Below, piece after piece: positions 36,720 to 43,776 of a stretch of DNA of 64,000 nt (position 1 is the first letter of the stretch; the number at the start of each line of letters is the position of its first letter). The position numbers and the translations under genes were made by a program. The DNA is from Galbibacter pacificus. Lineage in GTDB: Bacteria > Bacteroidota > Bacteroidia > Flavobacteriales > Flavobacteriaceae. A model generated the notes under the pieces. The model was not told the DNA's origin, did not search any database, and saw only the letters and a program-made list of their open reading frames with translations. The stretch lies in the NCBI RefSeq assembly GCF_029603165.1, contig NZ_JAQSVC010000001.1, positions 806,001-870,000 of the forward strand, given 5' to 3'.

Positions 36720-36830
36720 CAAGGAATAGGAGTGCTTAACATCGCATCGCGTGTTACCCTCTTGCTACTCCTTTTCGTTCGCCACAGGCGAACAAAAATT
36801 TCGTACAATTTGGCTAAAAGCCAATTGCCA
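36720..36830. other. Candidate origin of transfer (oriT)
   Basis: Non-coding DNA beside the relaxase operon with a cluster of inverted repeats: AGGAGT...ACTCCT enclosing TAACA...TGTTA (36,728-36,771), GTTCGCC-ACA-GGCGAAC (36,777-36,793) and TTGGCT-AAA-AGCCAA (36,810-36,824). Such clusters next to mob genes commonly mark oriT. The nick site cannot be assigned by eye. The rest of 36,831-37,030 shows no gene. Confidence 0.5.
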
Positions 36831-37050
36831 ATTTCAGGGAAAAGATTTCCCGTTATGTAATTTTTCGATGGGCAGGGTTATCGGCGAAAGTCAAAAAATG
36901 GATACCCCTGCGTAAAGTTAAATGCTGAATTTCAGCGGAATAAAGATAGGTATTTTTCAACTTATGGGATATAATTTTCTTAAAAAAATAGCTTCTGTTT
37001 TTAGAAAAAGTATTAAATTTAAACAGTAGACCTTTCAAGGTCTAAAGGAC

Positions 37051-37086
37051 AAAGGGAAAATTCAGGTAACAGCGAATTTTCCCTTT
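37051..37086 (-). terminator. Strong hairpin, probable terminator
   Basis: A perfect 13-bp stem (37,051-37,063 with 37,074-37,086) and a 10-nt loop, AT-rich toward the ends with a short T/A run on both sides. It lies downstream of the minus-strand genes ending at 37,146 and could also stop transcription from the oriT side. A short AGACC...GGTCT hairpin (about 37,028-37,042) precedes it. Confidence 0.65.
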
Positions 37087-37145
37087 TTAGTTATTATATG
37101 TACCCCTGAAACTTCAAAGGTATTTCCATTCCTATTTAGACAATT

Positions 37146-37343
37146 TCAAATATTAAATACATAGGTATAACTGTATAAATTCCTTAGTGCTTCTTCCTCG
37201 ATCATCACATCAAAATTGGTGCAATGTTCTTTGGCAAACTTCCGGATATCATCGCCAAATTTTTGTTCAACGTCTTTTTTGGAACTTTCCAAAAGGCGTG
37301 CTTGGGTTTCCCCGTTCAGGTCTGAAAAATTTAGATAGATCAT
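37146..37343 (-). CDS. Small conserved-type ICE protein, unknown function
   Basis: 65 residues, acidic and helical (TQARLLESSKKDVEQKFGDD), ending LYSYTYVFNI. It lies 23 nt downstream of the DUF6876-type gene on the same strand, before a strong hairpin. No domain is recognised. The reading frame, composition and operon position support a real gene. Confidence 0.55.
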   Translation of the reverse strand: MIYLNFSDLNGETQARLLESSKKDVEQKFGDDIRKFAKEHCTNFDVMIEEEALRNLYSYTYVFNI

Positions 37344-37366
37344 AATTTTTTAGGTTTATGAATGGG

Positions 37367-37792
37367 TCAATATTCGCTTGGCAACATCAGCGTATTATCC
37401 ACAAAAAACAACCGCAGTTCATCCAATGGAAAATCGGTAACTCGATAGCCGTGTTTTCCAAAAATGTTCCCGTTTCCATCGCTGTACGTTATCTCGGCTT
37501 CGTACCCAGAATGATCCTGTTTCTCCTTAGGCAACCGTTTGAAGTCTATGGTTATAAAATAGCTTTTGTCCATTAAGGTTTTGGCAAATGCGGAAGTGTC
37601 CGTAATGAGCCAAAAACATTCAGCAGCTTCCGCCAAATATTTCAGTCCGTTGGTGTAACGGGTTCTTAACAATGGGATTTGAAACACGGTTTCCGAACCG
37701 TGAAAATATTGCAATCCCGCTTTGATTTCGTTAACTTGTGCTTTACTCATCGGTAAATATTTGTTTTGGTATTCGTGAATCTTCGATTTCAT
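37367..37792 (-). CDS. DUF6876-like protein
   Basis: 141 residues with the pattern AGLQYFHGSETVFQIPLL, then TNGLKYLAEAAECFWLITD and YSDGNGNIF, matching my memory of DUF6876, a family common in Bacteroidetes mobile elements. Function unknown. It lies downstream of ssb but is separated from it by a terminator. Confidence 0.65.
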   Translation of the reverse strand: MKSKIHEYQNKYLPMSKAQVNEIKAGLQYFHGSETVFQIPLLRTRYTNGLKYLAEAAECFWLITDTSAFAKTLMDKSYFITIDFKRLPKEKQDHSGYEAEITYSDGNGNIFGKHGYRVTDFPLDELRLFFVDNTLMLPSEY

Positions 37793-37823
37793 TTTGATTT
37801 CTATTTATGGAGTTAATAATGAA

Positions 37824-37859
37824 AAAGAGGGCGTGACTTTCGACCGTAACGCCCTCTTT
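37824..37859 (-). terminator. Terminator after ssb
   Basis: Stem AAAGAGGGCGT (37,824-37,834) with ACGCCCTCTTT (37,849-37,859), 14-nt loop. On the minus strand it ends in a T run, just after the ssb stop at 37,869. Confidence 0.85.
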
Positions 37860-37868
37860 AATTTTAAA

Positions 37869-38225
37869 TTAATCGGCTGAATTATTGCCGTTCTTAGTTC
37901 CCAACAAAAGGATTTCGTTGGCTTCTACTTCGGTAACGTACCTTTTGATACCGTCCTTGTCCTCGTAGCTTCGGGATTTCAATTTTCCGGTTACCCCGAT
38001 TTCCTTGCCCTTTCCGGCATATTTCTCGATGATTTCGGCAGTTTTGCCCCAAGCTACTACGGTATGCCATTCGGTATTTTGTGTTTTCTCGCCATTGGTG
38101 TTTTTATAAAACTCGTTTGTGGCAAGTGAAAAACGGGCTACCTTTTTACCGCTTTCAAGGTTCGTAATGGTTGGCTCCTGTCCAACGTTTCCGATTAACT
38201 GTACGTGATTTTTTAAAGTACTCAT
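37869..38225 (-). CDS. ssb: Single-stranded DNA-binding protein
   Basis: 118 residues with the OB-fold pattern of bacterial SSB: NHVQLIGNVGQEP, ARFSLATNEFY, TEWHTVVAWGKTAEIIEKY and KGKEIGVTGKLKSRSYED. The acidic C-terminal tip (DIPF-type) of housekeeping SSB is absent; it ends in GTKNGNNSAD, as usual for mobile-element SSBs. It probably protects the transferred or replicating ICE strand. Confidence 0.92.
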   Translation of the reverse strand: MSTLKNHVQLIGNVGQEPTITNLESGKKVARFSLATNEFYKNTNGEKTQNTEWHTVVAWGKTAEIIEKYAGKGKEIGVTGKLKSRSYEDKDGIKRYVTEVEANEILLLGTKNGNNSAD

Positions 38226-38235
38226 AATAAAAGAT

Positions 38236-38409
38236 TTAAAGATTAATTAAAATGCTACCCGAACCATTCAGATAGTTTACGTTTATATTTTTTTGAAGTG
38301 ATTTACTTATTATATCCAGAGCGTTTTCCTTTTTTGTTTTTTTTAGTCCCGCTTCCTTTTTGATGTTTTTGTAAGATTTCATACTATTCAGTTTAGATTT
38401 ACTTCCCAT
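38236..38409 (-). CDS. Small Lys-rich protein upstream of ssb
   Basis: A 57-residue frame from ATG at 38,409, ending 10 nt before the ssb start. The N-terminal half is basic (SKSKLNSMKSYKNIKKEAG), and the C-terminal half reads NVNYLNGSGSILINL. No family is recognised. The tight spacing to ssb and lack of competing frames suggest a genuine small gene, but codon evidence is thin. Confidence 0.45.
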   Translation of the reverse strand: MGSKSKLNSMKSYKNIKKEAGLKKTKKENALDIISKSLQKNINVNYLNGSGSILINL

Positions 38410-38455
38410 AGAGCCGTCCGCTGTTACCTTTTTTTTGTTGCTGATACATTTTCAA

Positions 38456-38524
38456 TAGTTGGAATTAATAAGGAGTTATAAAAGGGAGGCACGACCGGTT
38501 ATGCACTCCGTTTAACTTCCAACT
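38456..38524 (+). ncRNA. Possible small structured element before repeat copy A
   Basis: AGTTGGAA (38,457-38,464) pairs with TTCCAACT (38,517-38,524), and inside it GGAGT with ACTCC, giving a long imperfect stem with internal loop. Another stem, ATAGGAA...TTCCTAT, lies just before copy A (about 38,610-38,645). Transcription is not shown. Confidence 0.35.
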
Positions 38525-38647
38525 GTTGGTATTTTGCTTACAAAAAAAGGGTAGGGACAGCGGCGGTGCGGGAGTAGGTCTAAATGCCTTTTGTGAAGTA
38601 CGAAACCATAGGAAGCGGGACTAAATGATAAATGGAATTCCTATCAG

Positions 38648-38856
38648 GCGGACTTAACTTTAAAGATGTAGATTGGGAATGAAGTGTTCCTGCCGTTTTT
38701 CAGGCAGGGTTTAACGTAATGGAAATCGGAATCTTTAAAGTTGTGTTCAAGACCTTTGCAGGGAAGCTCTTTGCCCGGAATGTAGCCCTTCGGCTAAGTT
38801 CAGGACAGGCTTTTTCGCGCGATGGAGCGGCAATGTGCTGACCGGGTTATGAAAAC
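38648..38856 (+). ncRNA. Structured repeat RNA, copy A
   Basis: Stem P1: 38,650-38,667 with 38,731-38,748 (17 of 18 positions pair, including G-U, with a conserved U-U mismatch). Stem P2: CCTGCC (38,689-38,694) with GGCAGG (38,703-38,708). The second half holds the conserved boxes CAAGACCTTTG, AAGCTCTTTGCCCGGAATG and TGCTGACCGGG...ATGAAAA, in which CCCGG can pair with CCGGG. Copies B, C and D share these boxes. No frame is conserved between copies. Confidence 0.7.
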
Positions 38857-38885
38857 GTATTATCCTCTTTAAGTAGGATTTAAGA

Positions 38886-39084
38886 CGGACTTGACTTCAA
38901 AGCTGTAGATGGGAATGGAGTGTTCCTGCGTATTTCAGCAGGAATAGTGCAATGGGAATCGAAAGCTTTGGAGTTGTGTCCAAGACGTATGTAGTGAAGC
39001 TCTTTGCCCGAAATGAAGTGGTTGCCTGCTTTTTCAGCAGGCGAGCGTGGAATGTAGGGGAATGTGCTGAGCGGGTCATGAAAA
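38886..39084 (+). ncRNA. Structured repeat RNA, copy B
   Basis: P1: 38,887-38,904 with 38,964-38,981 (17 of 18 pairs). P2: TTCCTGC (38,923-38,929) with GCAGGAA (38,938-38,944). An inner hairpin GCCTGC...GCAGGC near 39,023-39,042 is stronger than in the other copies. Separated from copy A by a linker with an ATCCT...AGGAT hairpin that recurs between copies C and D. Confidence 0.7.
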
Positions 39085-39133
39085 TTTAATTCCGGACGTA
39101 TTTCCTATATACAGCTTGTGCGCAGTTTTTATA

Positions 39134-39688
39134 TTATTTTCCTATATAATTAAGATAATCTGATTTATAAAACTGTTCTTTTTCACCAAGAAACTTATTT
39201 TTGGTAAGTACATATTTACCTTCATTTAAATGGACATATCCTATTGGATAAGGATTGAAATTTTTTAAAAATAATTCTGAAATATATTCCGAACTGTTTT
39301 CATCATCAATGAAGATAATTCTATCAATAACATAGCTTTCAAATATTGATTTAATATTTTCTCTTAAAATGGAAAACAGTTCTATTTCTGAGATTGAATT
39401 TTCTTTAAAACGCCTGAAGTTAATTATTGTTTTTTTGGTTTTGATATGGTGAGTTACTTGACAGAAACCTAAAATGGTCTGGTTTGACTCCCAATAGAAA
39501 TATTTATTTTCAAATTTAGATTTATCTTGATTGGTTCTTTTCAAAATATTGAACATTAAACAACTTACCCCCATATCTTTAATTCTATCATCTTTTAAGA
39601 AGCTATTTATTAATGTTATGGAGTCTAGTATTCGGATTTTTCGATTTTGATTTATCTCTCCTAAATTATTCATTGTTATATTTGTCAT
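39134..39688 (-). CDS. Unknown cargo protein (possibly GNAT-like)
   Basis: 184 residues. The middle (YFYWESNQTILGFCQVTHH, then IINFRRFKEN) and the end (NFNPYPIGYVHLNEGKYVL) have the strand-helix rhythm of an acyltransferase-like fold, but no acetyl-CoA loop is evident. It is AT-rich, and stands between repeat copy B and the dapB-like gene on the same strand. No confident family. Confidence 0.5.
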   Translation of the reverse strand: MTNITMNNLGEINQNRKIRILDSITLINSFLKDDRIKDMGVSCLMFNILKRTNQDKSKFENKYFYWESNQTILGFCQVTHHIKTKKTIINFRRFKENSISEIELFSILRENIKSIFESYVIDRIIFIDDENSSEYISELFLKNFNPYPIGYVHLNEGKYVLTKNKFLGEKEQFYKSDYLNYIGK

Positions 39689-39766
39689 TTTACTCGTTTT
39701 TTAAGTTAATTATTAAGTAATTGGACATTTATTTCTTCAAAGAACTTTTTTATGCAATTCTGTTTT

Positions 39767-40567
39767 TTAAAAGTCCATTATACTATCCAATCCTCTTCGC
39801 AAGCCCTTAAATGTTCCAATTTTTTCGATTGCCAAAAGTCCGCCTTTTACGTACGGAACTGCACTTGCTCCCGAATCGTGTCTTATCGATAGTTTTTCGT
39901 CTTTAAGACCGAATATTGTTTCTATGGAAATAACGTGTCCTGGAAGCCTGACCGAATGGATTTGAACGTCATTTAAATTTGCCCCGCGACTTGATTTATC
40001 GCCAATCAATTCATCTTCTGTCACAAATTTGTTGGGTTTTTGAACTTTTGAAAGTCGATGAGCCAATTCTCTTGCTGTTCCACTTGGTGCATCAATTTTA
40101 TCCTCGTGAGTGTAATCAATAATCTCAAAATTGGGAATATATTTTGCCGCCATTTCCGAAAATTTTTGAAGTAGTACAACCGTAATTGCAAAATTACCAA
40201 CCGCTAAAACAGAAGTTTTGTTTTCATTGGCGACCTTCTCAATTTCCGAATAATCTTTTTCGGTCAATCCCGAAGTTCCAACAACAACTTTTTTCCCTTT
40301 TTTTAGAGAAGTAAGAATATTTTTCTTGGCAACGTCTGGTTTCGTGTAATCCACTAGAACATCAAAATCAGTTTCATCTAATGCAGTTTCAATGTTTTCA
40401 TAAATTGGAATATTTGTTGAACCTAAATCGAGAATTTCAGCTAAGTTTTCTCCTTTATGACTTCTAGAAAGTGCTCCAACAAGCTCCATCTTTTCGTGGT
40501 TAAAAACCCCTTTGCTCAATGCAGAACCTGCCCAACCTGTTCCGCCTGCTATAAATACTTTTATCAT
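39767..40567 (-). CDS. DapB-like dihydrodipicolinate reductase paralogue
   Basis: 266 residues resembling DapB (NAD(P)H-dependent 4-hydroxy-tetrahydrodipicolinate reductase of lysine/DAP synthesis): nucleotide loop AGGTGWAGSAL, VVGTSGLTEKD, and KIDAPSGTARELAH. In the active-site stretch the usual EAHHxxK is DYTHEDK: Thr153 replaces the catalytic His, His154 and Lys157 remain. The start overlaps the preceding gene by 4 nt. As ICE cargo with MarR and a small membrane protein it may act on another substrate. A housekeeping dapB is expected elsewhere. Confidence 0.8.
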   Translation of the reverse strand: MIKVFIAGGTGWAGSALSKGVFNHEKMELVGALSRSHKGENLAEILDLGSTNIPIYENIETALDETDFDVLVDYTKPDVAKKNILTSLKKGKKVVVGTSGLTEKDYSEIEKVANENKTSVLAVGNFAITVVLLQKFSEMAAKYIPNFEIIDYTHEDKIDAPSGTARELAHRLSKVQKPNKFVTEDELIGDKSSRGANLNDVQIHSVRLPGHVISIETIFGLKDEKLSIRHDSGASAVPYVKGGLLAIEKIGTFKGLRRGLDSIMDF

Positions 40568-40806
40568 AATGTTTGTGTTTTATTATTACTGTTATTTTTG
40601 AATTTTTTTAAATGGTAAATGTGTATGATGCAGAAAATAATACCTGCAATGATTAACGGACTTGATTTTAGAAACAGGCCGTAGATAATGTAGAAAAAAC
40701 TTGAAATGAGATGCCATAAACGAAATTGCCCCATTTCTTTCTTGGTAATTACGAAAAACCCTGTCCTAATTGCCAAATACCCTAAAATTTCAGTTATCCA
40801 AATCAT
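40564..40806 (-). CDS. Small membrane protein (CBU_0592-like)
   Basis: 80 residues with three hydrophobic segments (about 3-20, 31-45, 48-66) and a basic tail, similar in shape to the CBU_0592-type small membrane proteins. It overlaps marR upstream and the dapB-like gene downstream by 4 nt each, so the three form one translationally coupled unit. Role unknown; a partner for small-molecule transport is possible. Confidence 0.6.
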   Translation of the reverse strand: MIWITEILGYLAIRTGFFVITKKEMGQFRLWHLISSFFYIIYGLFLKSSPLIIAGIIFCIIHIYHLKKFKNNSNNKTQTL

Positions 40807-41282
40807 AGTTCTTTTACATTTTCTATTGTTCTTTCGTTATAATTTTTGTCAGCTACTAATTTTTCAAATTCAGTAAGTTCTTGCATAAAGTTAGGACTGT
40901 TTTCAATCAGTTCTTTTGTTGTTTCGATGCAAGCATCCCAATGTTTATGTAAATTTGGAAGTTTGTTTTTCGATTTTTCGGATAATTCTAAAAGCTGCTT
41001 TCGTGAATCGTTTTTATCCGTTTTGGTCTCGATGTAATTCTTTTTCTTCATTTTGTTGATGATTTTCACGCAAGCAGGATGCGACATTCTTAATTCTTGT
41101 GAGATTTCCGTAATTGTCAAGGAATTATGTTTTTCCAAAAGAAGGAAAATTAAATGCCAATTAGGTTCAATATTAAGTCCTGCGTTTTTGTAGTAGTCTC
41201 TTGTGCTGTATAATAGTTCATCACTTAAACGCTTTATTCTACTGTTCAATCCTGCATACCCGATTTGTTGTAAAAAGTCCAT
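40803..41282 (-). CDS. MarR-family transcriptional regulator
   Basis: 159 residues with the MarR winged helix (about 55-120): LTITEISQELRMSHPACVKIINKMKKK then the wing TDKNDSRKQLLELS, flanked by dimerisation helices. It is the first gene of the marR-membrane protein-dapB-like unit and probably controls it in response to a small ligand. Confidence 0.88.
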   Translation of the reverse strand: MDFLQQIGYAGLNSRIKRLSDELLYSTRDYYKNAGLNIEPNWHLIFLLLEKHNSLTITEISQELRMSHPACVKIINKMKKKNYIETKTDKNDSRKQLLELSEKSKNKLPNLHKHWDACIETTKELIENSPNFMQELTEFEKLVADKNYNERTIENVKEL

Positions 41283-41427
41283 ATCTTAATTATTTGTAAC
41301 TGGTTACGTAAATATTTGATTTTATGAAAATTTTAATAGGAAGTAGTTCGGTCAAATTGCATTACAACTTGTTATATATTGTTATTATGCTGTTTCTTAG
41401 TTAAATCCACTTCTACAAATTAGTAAA

Positions 41428-41610
41428 GCGGACTTGATTCACGATTTTGGCTCTGGAATGAAGTGTTCCTTCCCAGCGCAGCGGGAAGGGTTAGCGGAAT
41501 GGAAAGCTGAAATTGGGGATTGTGTCCAAGACCTTTGTAGGAAAGCTCTTTGCCCGGAATGCAGCTTTTCGCGGAATGGAGCGGCAATGTGCTGACCGGC
41601 TTATGAAAAC
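41428..41610 (+). ncRNA. Structured repeat RNA, copy C
   Basis: P1: 41,430-41,452 with 41,505-41,527, where 21 of 23 positions pair although much of the stem sequence differs from copies A, B and D. P2: CCTTCCC (41,468-41,474) with GGGAAGG (41,483-41,489). The second half is nearly identical to copy A (CAAGACCTTTGTAGG, GCTCTTTGCCCGGAATG, TGCTGACCGGC). This copy gives the best covariation evidence. Confidence 0.72.
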
Positions 41611-41637
41611 GGATTATCCTTTGAAGTAGGATTAAAA

Positions 41638-41860
41638 GCGGACTTGACTTCAAAGATGTAGGTGGGAATGTCTGTACTGAGTTTAATCGAAGTAGAGTTT
41701 GGCTGCTTCCCGATTTTTCCTGGGAACAAGCGGGCAAGTGAAATGGAAATCGGAAGCTTTGGGGTCGTGTCCAAGACCTTTGTAATGAAGCGCTTTTCCC
41801 GGAATGCAGCTTTTTCTGCGGAAGGTAGGGGAATGGGCTGAGTGGGATTGCAAAGCTAAC
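41638..41860 (+). ncRNA. Structured repeat RNA, copy D
   Basis: P1: 41,640-41,655 with 41,757-41,772 (15 of 16 positions pair). The P2 region is enlarged by an insertion of about 30 nt (41,671-41,703) and ends in TTCCC...GGGAA. The closing part is more diverged (TTTTCCCGGAATG, GGCTGAGTGGG). It follows copy C after a linker with an ATCCT...AGGAT hairpin, the same arrangement as A and B. Confidence 0.65.
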
Positions 41861-41895
41861 TTTCCAAATAAATTCTTTTGCTCAGAATAAAAAAA

Positions 41896-41916
41896 ATCCA
41901 GTTTAAGGTACTGGAT
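41896..41916 (-). terminator. Terminator after the DUF932 gene
   Basis: ATCCAGT (41,896-41,902) pairs with ACTGGAT (41,910-41,916); on the minus strand a run of eight T follows. It lies 16 nt past the DUF932 stop codon. Confidence 0.85.
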
Positions 41917-41931
41917 AAACCTATTATGACA

Positions 41932-42768
41932 TTAAGCCATTTCATAAACGGCATCGAACAGTTTTTTGTCCAAGCGTTCCTGTTGTGAAAAGCTTTTTTT
42001 CAATGTATTGTGAAGCATTTGATTGAAAGCATTATAGCCTATCCACAAATTAGGTTTTTCATCAAGTAACAACGCTTCGTTATCCAGAATTTCAAGTACT
42101 TCCCGGGATTTCTTTGAAGGATCATTGTTCTTATCGCTACATTCGTACCGGAACAATTTCGTGCTTTCCAGAATTTCTTTTACAAATTCCTTGGTGTTGA
42201 TGATTTCAAATTCCCTCATTCTGTCGAACTTCTTGGTAATGGTGTAAAATTCATTATCCAAGAACTTATCGAACAGATTGTTCAACCTTGGCATTATCAG
42301 GTCGGTATTGTTCTTACTATGCTTGATGGAAAACTCAATTTCCGCTTGTGAAACGTGTAGGCCATTGGAGCATACTTCCCTATAAAAGCCAAAATGTCCA
42401 GAAGTTTTCTCGCTACCATCATAGGAATTCTTAAACCGCAGCATCGGCAGTATCAGGTCTTTTTCATTCTTTACCGAAAATTGGCTGTTATCATCAATGA
42501 TAAAGTCGGTAATGAAAGACCTATCATTCCTGTTGATTGTCCGCTTCTGATAATTCAGTCTGGCATCGGTCAACATTTCTTCGGCCTTTTTGAAGAAAAG
42601 TTCGTTCGGTACGTGGCCGTAGCTGTTCGATACCACGTTGACAATTTTGCCATTCGAAATTATGGCATTTTCAAGTCCCCTTCGGGATTCCATCTGGGTC
42701 AGGATTTTCAAGGATTTCATTTCTGATGGAACGAAGATTTCATCCTGCTGTAAATTTGATAAATACAT
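41932..42768 (-). CDS. DUF932 protein
   Basis: 278 residues with the DUF932 pattern (phage/plasmid-like TIGR03299-related): VPNELFFKKAEEML, LRFKNSYDGSEKTSGHFGFYREVCSNGL, and NLWIGYNAFNQMLHN near the end. The family is common on plasmids and ICEs, with unknown function; members sit near recombination or anti-restriction genes. Flanked by its own terminator and by the structured region 42,830-42,960. Confidence 0.82.
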   Translation of the reverse strand: MYLSNLQQDEIFVPSEMKSLKILTQMESRRGLENAIISNGKIVNVVSNSYGHVPNELFFKKAEEMLTDARLNYQKRTINRNDRSFITDFIIDDNSQFSVKNEKDLILPMLRFKNSYDGSEKTSGHFGFYREVCSNGLHVSQAEIEFSIKHSKNNTDLIMPRLNNLFDKFLDNEFYTITKKFDRMREFEIINTKEFVKEILESTKLFRYECSDKNNDPSKKSREVLEILDNEALLLDEKPNLWIGYNAFNQMLHNTLKKSFSQQERLDKKLFDAVYEMA

Positions 42769-42969
42769 AACATTTGATTTTAGTTAAACAATTAATATTT
42801 AAGCTAGAACCAAACGGAAGATAAAATCTCAGCTCAAAAGGAAACGGAATAAATAGCGAGTGCGGGAGCGGCTTTATGCCGTAAGCTTTTGATGGGAGTA
42901 TTTTACGAGTTTACCTTTGCGCATATATTGATTGAATATTATAACTCCCTTTTTAAGGAAAAAAGAAAA

Positions 42970-42988
42970 CCTACTCTTGGGGAGTAGG
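42970..42988 (-). terminator. Terminator after the coiled-coil ICE protein
   Basis: CCTACTC (42,970-42,976) pairs with GAGTAGG (42,982-42,988), loop of 5; the minus strand continues into a T-rich stretch. The stretch 42,769-42,969 upstream of the DUF932 gene contains no frame I would call, only a GC-rich GTGCGGGAG segment also found near 38,566. Confidence 0.75.
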
Positions 42989-43016
42989 CTTCCTGTTTTA
43001 AGGATTTGAAGTTACC

Positions 43017-43424
43017 TTAGAGTTCAAATTTTACAATCTGTTCCTCAATTTCGGATTTTCGTTCCTCCAAAGTGGACTGTAAGTGAGTTGTAACCAATTT
43101 GATAAGGTTCGTATTGGTCGTTTTAAATTCCAAATTGTGGGAATCCCGGATGTAAAATGAAGCTGAATCCCCTTGGTTATAGTTGAACTTTGTCAACTCG
43201 CTCAAGGTCTGGTTCAACCGTTCCCGTTGGGTGGCCAATCCTCTCAGTTTCTCGAAATTTTGGATCCGGTCATCCAAACTGATGGTAGCTTTTTTCGATG
43301 CTACCGCTTTTTCTGTTGAAGCAGCTTTTCCAATGGCTTCATCGGTCAGCTTTTTCTGTACTTCCTTTTTAACGGATGCATTTTCCTTTTTTGCAGTTCC
43401 GTTTTGTTTTACTGTTGTTGCCAT
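43017..43424 (-). CDS. Lys-rich helical ICE protein, unknown function
   Basis: About 135 residues from the ATG at 43,424; a longer frame from 43,514 would run through a structured non-coding region and is rejected. The N-terminal 50 residues are Lys/Ala/Glu-rich and low complexity, followed by a coiled-coil-like helix (RIQNFEKLRGLATQRERLNQ) and DSASFYIRDSHNLEFKTTN. Proteins of this form occur in Bacteroidetes ICEs beside the integrase; no function is known. Confidence 0.65.
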   Translation of the reverse strand: MATTVKQNGTAKKENASVKKEVQKKLTDEAIGKAASTEKAVASKKATISLDDRIQNFEKLRGLATQRERLNQTLSELTKFNYNQGDSASFYIRDSHNLEFKTTNTNLIKLVTTHLQSTLEERKSEIEEQIVKFEL

Positions 43425-43490
43425 AATTAAAATTTTTAAGTTAAACATTATTTTAAATCGTTTTGGCAGCTTGTAAGGCAACGAGCAATA

Positions 43491-43628
43491 CCAAAACAGG
43501 GCATTAACAGCCACAGGGAGGAAGGGGCAAGGTATGAGCGGTTATTTTTCGCAGAAAAATGTTCGGCATCCCGAAGGGCTTGACCTTGACCAAGCGATGG
43601 GATGTGGCTACATTTGCCCACTGTTTGG
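43491..43628 (+). ncRNA. Candidate structured RNA or DNA element
   Basis: CCAAAACAGGGC (43,491-43,502) pairs with GCCC-A-CTGTTTGG (43,616-43,628) with two single-base bulges, and AGCCACA (43,509-43,515) with TGTGGCT (43,603-43,609). Inside are ATTTTT-CGCAG-AAAAAT and CCC-GAA-GGG hairpins, with CATCCC/GGGATG as an alternative pairing. It fills most of the gap 43,425-43,776. The transcribed strand cannot be told. Confidence 0.5.
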
Positions 43629-43776
43629 TTTTGGTTGCCTCAGCTGACCGAAAAATAAAATAACTTAGTGTTAAAATTTATGGCTCAATACAAAACCCAA
43701 ATCTGCAAGGGATTATTAGACGAAAAAAAAAGAGTGCCGACTGGATTAGAACCTAAAAGGTGTTTTCCAAATCAAA

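Noticed and set aside
38897-39079. 60-codon minus-strand frame in repeat copy B
   Set aside because: Not shared with the other copies; the base-pairing pattern explains the sequence better.
41420-41737. 105-codon minus-strand frame across repeat copies C and D
   Set aside because: It runs through the structured repeats, no equivalent frame exists in copies A and B, and the composition is unlike the neighbouring proteins.
38648-41860. Repeats A-D as integron attC sites or a group II intron
   Set aside because: No integron integrase, no reverse transcriptase and no GTGYG intron start; the wobble asymmetry suggests transcription rather than single-strand DNA recombination. Not fully excluded.
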